From: Aquatica leii
Taxonomy: Eukaryota; Arthropoda; Insecta; Coleoptera; Lampyridae
NCBI GenBank assembly: GCA_035610365.1
Contig: CM069432.1
Span: forward strand, 129,032,255 to 129,096,254
Direction: 5' to 3'
Length of the DNA stretch: 64,000 nt
Positions 58,270 through 64,000 of the stretch are shown piece after piece. The notes under the pieces were generated by a model. The model ran no database searches, was not told the DNA's origin, and was given only the letters and a program-made list of their open reading frames with translations. Numbering within the stretch: position 1 is the stretch's first letter; every line of letters begins with the position of its first letter. The translations under genes were made by a program, and so were the position numbers.

Positions 58270-58400
58270 TCTATACTACGATAGAATCCTTCGATGTGGA
58301 GGATAGGCACCACTCAGAAATAAAACTCAGTCGTAATTGTGGCTACGTTTCGTTGGCTATTGTGCCAACTTTATCAGGCCAATCATCACAGTAAAATGTT
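58270..58400 (-). mobile_element. Solo end of a Penelope-like element
   Basis: On the minus strand this carries a well-formed hammerhead core followed by ACTGAGTTTTATTTCTGAG and GTGGTGCC, typical of an insect PLE 3' terminus. No PLE coding sequence was found on either side, so it is a severely truncated insertion or a solo terminal repeat. Confidence 0.55.
58340..58381 (-). ncRNA. Hammerhead-ribozyme core (fourth PLE type)
   Basis: On the minus strand: TGGC, CTGATAA (G8 altered), A, stem II GTTGGC/GCCAAC (six perfect pairs), GAAA, self-complementary ACGT with a GUA triplet, then GCCA pairing four bases with the first TGGC. It is the best-paired core in the window. Confidence 0.65.
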
Positions 58401-58929
58401 TAATTAATTTTATGTATATTTGGCAGAAATAAAGTGTGTTACAAGTGTTAGTACGAATCTTATTTTGTGTATCAGGTATTGAGTTTTTTATGTTTGTTTC
58501 AATGTTTGCAATTACATGTTCTGTAGGAAGCTTATTAGGTGTTATGATGGAAAGATTAAATTTTGAACCATATTTTATGACTTAAATTACTTTTGTGGGT
58601 ATATTAATATTAGTTAACCCTTATGTGCACAATCAGGTACCCGTGTACCTTTCGCGACTTTAACTTCGTTTTTTTTATAGTTTTTGTTTAACTATATGCT
58701 TGAGACTCATATTTATCCTAAACCACTATATTTTAAGTCGTTTGTATACCAAAACAACTTCAGAAATGTATAAACAATTTATATTTACACTAAAATGGAA
58801 GTTTATACCTTAAACGCACATACAGGTACCGGTGTACCTACATATAGTTTGCATACCTTGAGATGTTTTCTAATGAAAACAATGTGGCTAAGTAACCAGC
58901 ATGGTGTGAAAATTTATTTTTATAAACAT

Positions 58930-59481
58930 TTATATACATTCTATGCATTTTGTTATATTTTTTGAATGCTCGTTGCAAACAGGTCGATTGCAGGTTTTAC
59001 ATGACTTCCTGCTTTTTCTTTGAAATGAAGCGGTTGAGCGGCAGATGAAACAGCTCCCAACATGCTTAGCTCTTCCAGAAGCGTCCTTAGGTTGTTCTGA
59101 TTGTGAAGGTATAATTGGGTGTCCTAAGATGGCTTCAATCCCCGACCTTGTTGAAAAGTGCCTCAAAAACCTCGGAGCTTTTGAACGCTGTTCAATTGTA
59201 GGCAGAGATAGTTCTTTACCTAAACCACCAAGAAAAGTCCGCCTACTATGTGTTGACCTGGTAGTTGCAGGGTTGTTTTCTGAGTATATAATGTAGGCAG
59301 CGAGAGCTGCTACATCTATCATGTTGAAAAACATGGCGTGTGGCCAACGAAGGGTCTTCCTTTTCGTGGAATAGTGCGTAACCATCTTGTCCATGTTGTC
59401 CACGTCGCTGTTAGTCACATTGTAATACATCACTAATTCTGGCTTTTGTTTCGGTTCGGTGATATTAGTATTCATGGGCAT
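58930..59481 (-). pseudogene. piggyBac transposase, C-terminal part
   Basis: 184 codons. KPELVMYYNVTNSDVDNMDK contains the third catalytic Asp (the G-V-D-x-x-D-Q position), followed by YSTKRKTLRWPHAMFFNMID and AAYIIY, as in the family. The C-terminus holds the cysteine-rich zinc-binding tail with CFIC, CKTC, C-x2-EH and CIEC pairs, which binds terminal DNA in known piggyBac transposases. This part is intact to its natural stop. It is joined to the middle part across about 230 bases that contain stops. Confidence 0.85.
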
Positions 59482-59720
59482 AGTTCACAACAATGTCACT
59501 ATCCGTTTCTTATTTGGCACATAGGAACAAATGCTAACTTTGCCATCCTCGTTGAATCTAAATGTCAAAGAGTGCTCTCTCTTCTACTTACTTTTCTTCA
59601 TTTACTTTGGGATGTAGGACTTATTTTGCTTCTCTGATCTTAGCATTGAAAAATTCCAGAAAAGTAACAAGTGAGCCAAAGGTAACGCTGTGAAAAAGTT
59701 GTCCATCGTTACGTTTCTTC
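59482..59720 (-). pseudogene. piggyBac transposase, broken region with the second catalytic Asp
   Basis: In shifted frames on the minus strand, NVTMDNFFTALPLAHLL appears, matching the V-x-x-DN(F/Y)(F/Y)TS block with the second catalytic Asp, and later FNEDGKVSICSYVPNKK. At least two frameshifts and several stops lie here, enough to inactivate the enzyme. Confidence 0.7.
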
Positions 59721-60347
59721 CCGATCCCCTGAATTGGTAGCACAAACCTTTGACAACTCGTTGTCCTTAGTCGCTTTCGGGACCACTCGGTCCTTTACCG
59801 GTATAAATTTGCCAGTAATTGGATAAGAGGTCTGTGCATCACAAATCCACCACACCTTGATGCTGTACTTCGCAGGTTTGGACGGAATATATTGAGTAAA
59901 TCTAGTCCTGTCTCTAAAAGGAAACAGCTGCTCATCTATAGTAATACAATCGGTTGGAACATATTTTGATGACAAATTCGCATTTAACATCAACCAGATA
60001 TCCGCAATAGCTGCCGCCTTATCTGATTTCACCCTCTCACTTCTTGTGTTTTCGTTGTCAAATCGGATAAACCGGCATATCTCACGAAACCTGTTCATTC
60101 CCATTGCTGCTCTATAAAGTGGATATGAGTCAGGCTTCCACAAAACTCTGACATGTTCAGTATTAGAATGATGAACACCCATTGTTATCAGTATCCCAAT
60201 GTAGGCGTAAAGTTCACTTTCGTTCAAATGTTTCCACTCCTTGCTACGTTTTCCTACGTTATCTGTATTCCATTTTTGGTAGACACGATCGGCTTTCCTA
60301 TTGGTTTCTCTTACAATTATGTCGACAATAAGTTCCGAAAAATACAT
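59709..60347 (-). pseudogene. piggyBac transposase, central catalytic part
   Basis: 212 codons. SELYAYIGILITMGVHHSN and RFREICRFIRFDNE are the usual blocks before the catalytic core, and CITIDEQLFPFRDR (fragment residues about 134-147) carries the first catalytic Asp, followed by YIPSKPAKYSIKVWWICDA. It reads MYFSELIVDII at its start, where the upstream frame says FKCIFRNLL, so a one-base shift lies in the 31-base overlap. It ends in the shifted sequence GDREET. Confidence 0.88.
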
Positions 60348-60754
60348 TTGAATGTATCCGCAACTGACAAGTGTTTCGTTGACGGCACGGGTCCAGGCCT
60401 ATGGCGGATAATGTTGCGTTTTTGAACTCGAGTAGCTGTCGGCGGGGTCTTCTTCCATTTCGTACCATCTTTAGCTACCACAAAGGATTCCGGCGCAGCA
60501 TCGTCGTTGTCTTGTTCCTCTTCCTCCTCCCTTTCAGACGAACTTTCCTCCAGTTCTATCTGATTACCTTTGTCGGCAGAAACATCTTCCACGTCCGATA
60601 AATCTAAGCCATCGTCCACTGTAGGCTGTGGTGATATGCATTCGTCCTCAGAATCTTGATTGCCATATTCTCCATCGCTAGAACAGGAATCGTCGGCTAT
60701 TAGGGCTGCCAAGTAAGTTTGTTGCTTCTCCTCATAACTAAGCCTAGTAAACAA
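60317..60754 (-). pseudogene. piggyBac transposase, acidic N-terminal part
   Basis: 145 codons starting MFTRLSYEEKQQTYLAALIA. Residues 22-90 are strongly acidic and Ser-rich (DDSCSSDGEYG, DLSDVEDV, SSSEREEEEEQDNDD), followed by KWKKTPP. This is the usual N-terminal region of piggyBac transposases. The frame breaks at FKCIF, where the central part continues in another phase. The start Met is the first in frame and plausible; a MKELSAAEF-like extension on the far side of a GT/AG-type gap near 60,735-60,835 might be a short first exon. Confidence 0.82.
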
Positions 60755-61015
60755 AAAAGTCTTAGTCTACATTTATTGCATTTATAAAATATAGCAAACA
60801 TACCTTTTAAATTCTGCTGCAGATAGTTCCTTCATTGTTCAAAATAACTTTTTCAGCTGGTCTAGGTAAATAAATAAAATACCGAAACTCACTTTACACT
60901 TCAAAGTAAAGAATATTAGTGATTTGAAATTGGATTTCGCATTGCATATAAATACTAAATTAATTTAGATTAATAAAGAGTTAATTGGATAATAACATCA
61001 ATTAGTCATTTACAC

Positions 61016-61721
61016 TAGAGATGTGTAGTTCCTGACCGAACTAGTTCAATTGAACTAGTCTCATCGGTGAACTAAATGTACTAGTTCTCAATCATAAAAT
61101 GAACTAGGTATAGTACTTTAGTGCATTATAAAATTTGTTTTCGTCATCACATATTCTTGATTACGTACAAAACCAACGTTCTCACTGCTTTCGCTACAAT
61201 AGCACATTCCGTTCGCCTTCGCATCGATTATCATCACGTTTGTTATAATAAATATTCTGATTATGTTTGTATTTAACCTATCTTGATTTTTGTATCCCGC
61301 GTTCTCCTATTACTTTTGCTAGTACATTTTCGTAGTTAATTAATTTTTAAAAAAAGCAAACAAAAACTGTTTACAAAACTAATTAAAAAATCTCTTTTTT
61401 TCGTTTCTTATCATAATAAAAAATTTTGACATACTTTGTTTTTATCATTACCAATATTTAGTTAAAATTAATTATGAATTAAAAAGTAACTACACCTAAA
61501 ACGTAAGTAAATAGATTAGTAATAGCCGGAACACTGAAAAGCACGCGTCGTCGTTCTAATTGAATTACAGAACTAAATAGCAAAGTCATCATATGCAAAC
61601 CTGCAACACCAATTTTGTTTTGTGGAAATGAACTAAATAACTAGTTCATTGAACTAGTTCTGTTTACTGAATGAGAACTGATGAACTAGTTCATAAAAAG
61701 GAACTAAAATTCCCATCTCTA
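61016..61721. mobile_element. hAT-type MITE nested in piggyBac
   Basis: The ends TAGAGATG and CATCTCTA are exact inverts, flanked on both sides by the 8-bp duplication ATTTACAC (61008-61015 and 61722-61729). An 8-bp duplication with TAGxG-type ends is typical of hAT elements. Within about 100 bp of each end the palindromic word GAACTAGTTC and partial copies recur many times, probably transposase-binding subterminal repeats. No coding region. It lies between the transposase gene and the right end of the piggyBac, so it inserted later. Confidence 0.88.
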
Positions 61722-62097
61722 ATTTACACTATTGTTACAAACCCTTTAATTGACATTAATCACAGCTCATTAACCAGAAAGTAATGAAAAGAAAGATTAG
61801 AAATCATAGATAAGTTAATATGCCTAAATATCTTTTGCAAAAGTGCACTTACTTATGCATTAGCGATAATTAGATTAAAAATGTATCATTATGATAAGCC
61901 TAACGAGGTATTTTCTAATTGTAAATAAATTTTCTGTTGAAACGTAAAGCAAATATGTTATTTCTATGCCTTTGTAAACTATATTATGGAAAAAAACCTA
62001 AGAAAAAGAAGCTTATACCATGCAAAATGTATGTAGGTACAGCGGTACCTGATTGTGCACAATACGTATAAAAATTATACGCGCACATGACGGTTAA

Positions 62098-63352
62098 GTT
62101 AATAACCAAATTTTTGTTTTGTTAATTGTTAATATTAAAATTTTAATTGACTGCATTATAATTTTTGTGTTTAATGATGAGTAAGTTTTTTATTTTTTTC
62201 ATTGTGAATATAAATAATGTTATGATTTAGTTTAGAATTTTGAATTATTAAAGTTGATAAAAGATAAACGGAGGTGAAAAATTCTCTCCTTTATATTTTA
62301 TCAAATTTAATACAAAAAATTTTTTTTATAAAATTCCTATTCATAAAAATATATAATTTATTGTTTCATATTGTTTTATTTAACAATATTTGTAACGTCT
62401 AAAAACAAAAAAACGTTTTAATTTTTAGTTTTGACAAGATTTAAATTTTTTGTTTAATTACTATACACGAAGGGTTTGAATGTTCGATATATACACATGT
62501 AATTTATATTTTTAATAATACGAATCGTTATTGCTTTAATTATAATATGAGTACTTTTATGTTATTTTTGGTAGTACACAACCAAAAATTGAAAAAGTGA
62601 GTATTTAAATTAAACAAAATTCACTCAAAAATAAAAATAATGATTTAATTTAGTTATAATTTTCTACAAAACTGTTTTTTAAAGTAGATGTCAAACATTC
62701 TCAATTTAAACTTATTTCAACTGCCAAAGTTATTGATATAAATTAAGTCTAATCCTACGTCAATGTCATATATGGCATCAACTTCATAAAGTAATTTCAT
62801 GGAAATTTCAATTCAATTAAATTATTACTTTTTACTTTTTAGTACGTTTTGCTTACCGCATTTAAGTCGGTTCCATTTTATTTAATAAAACTGGATTGTT
62901 GTTTTTTTTAGTATATTTTCGATTGATTACAGTTACTGAAAATCTTAAAAATGTAAATCGTTTAAGAGAATTTCATGCGCGTATTAAGTTAAAAGATTAT
63001 TTTTTTATAAAACTTAAATAAACCTATATGGGACTACCTTTTTTTAACACGCTTTTATAAGCTTGGGTTGTATGTATCTATGTAACGGAATCTTTGAGCT
63101 TAATTTTCACCGGTTTCTAAAAGTCTGATTAAATTAAAACTTTGCACACTTCTCAAGAACCGATGACAATGCAATAATTCGATAAAAAATTTCCATTATT
63201 TTGATTAGGATCGTCAGGATTAATAAATGCCTTTACGGATCTTTGCATGAGAGTGAACTGCACAGGTGAGCAGTTTTGAACTCTGATTGTTTTTCAAGAT
63301 AGCTGCGTTCTCGTCTTGTTTGTTCTTTATGCATATGTAGTTTTTGACGAGT
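62098..63352. other. AT-rich stretch; unidentified less AT-rich block at 63.03-63.25 kb
   Basis: A hairpin of about 19 bp per arm (TTGATAAAAGATAAACGGAG and its near-inverse) lies at about 62,249-62,302. The block at about 63,040-63,250, starting CACGCTTTTATAAGCTTGGG, has more complex sequence than the background and may be part of a dispersed repeat, but no protein or family was identified. Confidence 0.4.
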
Positions 63353-63665
63353 CTATAGTACAATAGTAGATGGTCGAAAAATCAATCATAATTTGTCACC
63401 TCAAAAGGAAATTATAATAAAATTTAAGTTATTAACAGAATAATTCATTTTAGAGTAAAAAGCGTGGAGTGCATTTTACTACATTTTCATAATTCTCCTC
63501 TCATAAATAGTTGCCAATAGAATGACTGTAACGTTTAATATCAAGCACCCCACGCTTTTTACTCTGAATTGAATTATTCTGTTATTAACTTAAATTTTAT
63601 TTTAATTTTTTTTCGAAGTGACAAATTATGATTGATTGTTCGATCTTTTACTATTGTATTATAAA
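63353..63665. repeat. Hairpin MITE, about 313 bp
   Basis: Arms of about 120 bp (63,353-63,475 and 63,545-63,665) are close reverse complements, for example ATTTAAGTTATTAACAGAAT against ATTCTGTTATTAACTTAAAT, and GTAAAAAGCGTGG against CCACGCTTTTTAC. The ends lie next to TA. The spacer is about 70 bases. It is probably a nonautonomous DNA transposon; no coding region. Confidence 0.75.
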
Positions 63666-64000
63666 ATCTTTGTAATTAAAAATTATTTTCTAGTTTTTAG
63701 TTCGGTTAGCTATAAAAACGTGTTTTTTTAGTTTTTTTTAATAAAAAAAGAATTATCAAAATTGGTCATCGTGGTAAATAAATTTTTGCTGAACATAAAA
63801 TATTTAGACAAATTGGGAACCGTTTTCTTTTATTTTCTTATTTTTTTTATTTGAATTACAGCTTGTTATAAAAATAATTCTTCTTAATAATTTATTCAAT
63901 TAAAAAAAATCTAACATTAACAGTTTATCACATATTTAATTTATAATTTGAAATGAATTTAAAATTTTATCTGGATTTGAATCCTGTCTGTGACAATTTT
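63666..64000. other. AT-rich end of the window
   Basis: No gene or repeat was recognised. Confidence 0.5.

Larger units (their letters stand above)
58614..62097 (-). mobile_element. piggyBac transposon, decayed, at TTAA
   Basis: TTAA stands at both ends (58614-58617 and 62094-62097). The left terminus reads CCCTTATGTGCAC and the right, inverted, CCGTCATGTGCGC. A second repeat, TGTGCACAATCAGGTACC, directly overlaps the left terminus but lies about 35 bases further in at the right end. This asymmetric pairing of a terminal and an internal inverted repeat is a known feature of piggyBac. The transposase is on the minus strand in three broken frames, and a hAT-type MITE is inserted between it and the right end. 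Confidence 0.9.

Noticed and set aside
59045-60601. Plus-strand frames of 63-90 codons across the piggyBac
   Set aside because: Antisense shadows of the transposase on the minus strand.
1-64000. tRNA, rRNA, CRISPR arrays or bacterial-type operons
   Set aside because: No cloverleaf, rRNA core or regular spacer-repeat pattern was seen, and the element families are those of animals.

Overview
This 64-kb window is AT-rich eukaryotic DNA from an animal, most likely an insect; a beetle or other large, repeat-rich genome would fit, but nothing here fixes the order. The clues are the families present: several Penelope-like elements (PLEs) with reverse transcriptase (RT), GIY-YIG endonuclease (EN) and hammerhead-ribozyme-like ends, a piggyBac transposon at TTAA, a hAT-type MITE, RTE-like and Jockey-like LINE relics, a pogo-like transposase relic and a MADF-domain relic. 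I found no convincing intact host gene, tRNA, rRNA or CRISPR. The window reads as intergenic or deep intronic sequence built from transposable elements of different ages.

Layout. 0-2.25 kb: the 3' end of a PLE split by a 1,878-bp insertion (TG...CA ends, AGCT target duplication; candidate solo LTR). 3.6-4.8 kb: Jockey-like RT relic. 5.36-5.83 kb: truncated PLE. 6.77-9.61 kb: a 2.84-kb imperfect palindrome. 9.86-10.02 kb: short palindrome. 14.65 kb: hammerhead relic of another PLE. 15.48-17.75 kb: TIR transposon at TA containing a second inverted-repeat element. 18.48-19.96 kb: TIR element with subterminal GTTAC-type repeats. 20-28 kb: mostly featureless, with one CG-core palindrome and one possible small exon. 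28.1-28.8 kb: MADF relic. 30.06-32.97 kb: the most complete PLE. 34.99-37.08 kb: a second PLE on the minus strand. 37.28-40.86 kb: degenerate RTE-like LINE. 42-43 kb: pogo-like relic. 47.09-47.84 kb: possible solo LTR. 48.45-55.60 kb: a possible 7.2-kb unit bounded by inverted arrays of a TTGGTGCGA motif and holding a diverged segmental duplication. 55.66-56.69 kb: 5'-truncated PLE with 333-bp inverted arms between TA microsatellites. 58.3 kb: PLE end relic. 58.61-62.10 kb: decayed piggyBac with a nested hAT MITE. 63.35-63.67 kb: hairpin MITE.

The recurring theme is the PLEs. At four loci (5.4, 30.1, 35.0 and 55.7 kb) an inverted copy of the element's own 3' end, including the ribozyme-like core, lies upstream of its coding sequence. 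The families are clearly different, so the arrangement was formed repeatedly. Nearly all hammerhead cores show the CUGANGA box, a stem II hairpin, GAAA, a self-complementary ACGU-type stem III and 3-4 bp of stem I, which fits ribozymes that act as dimers. All similarity statements were made by eye.
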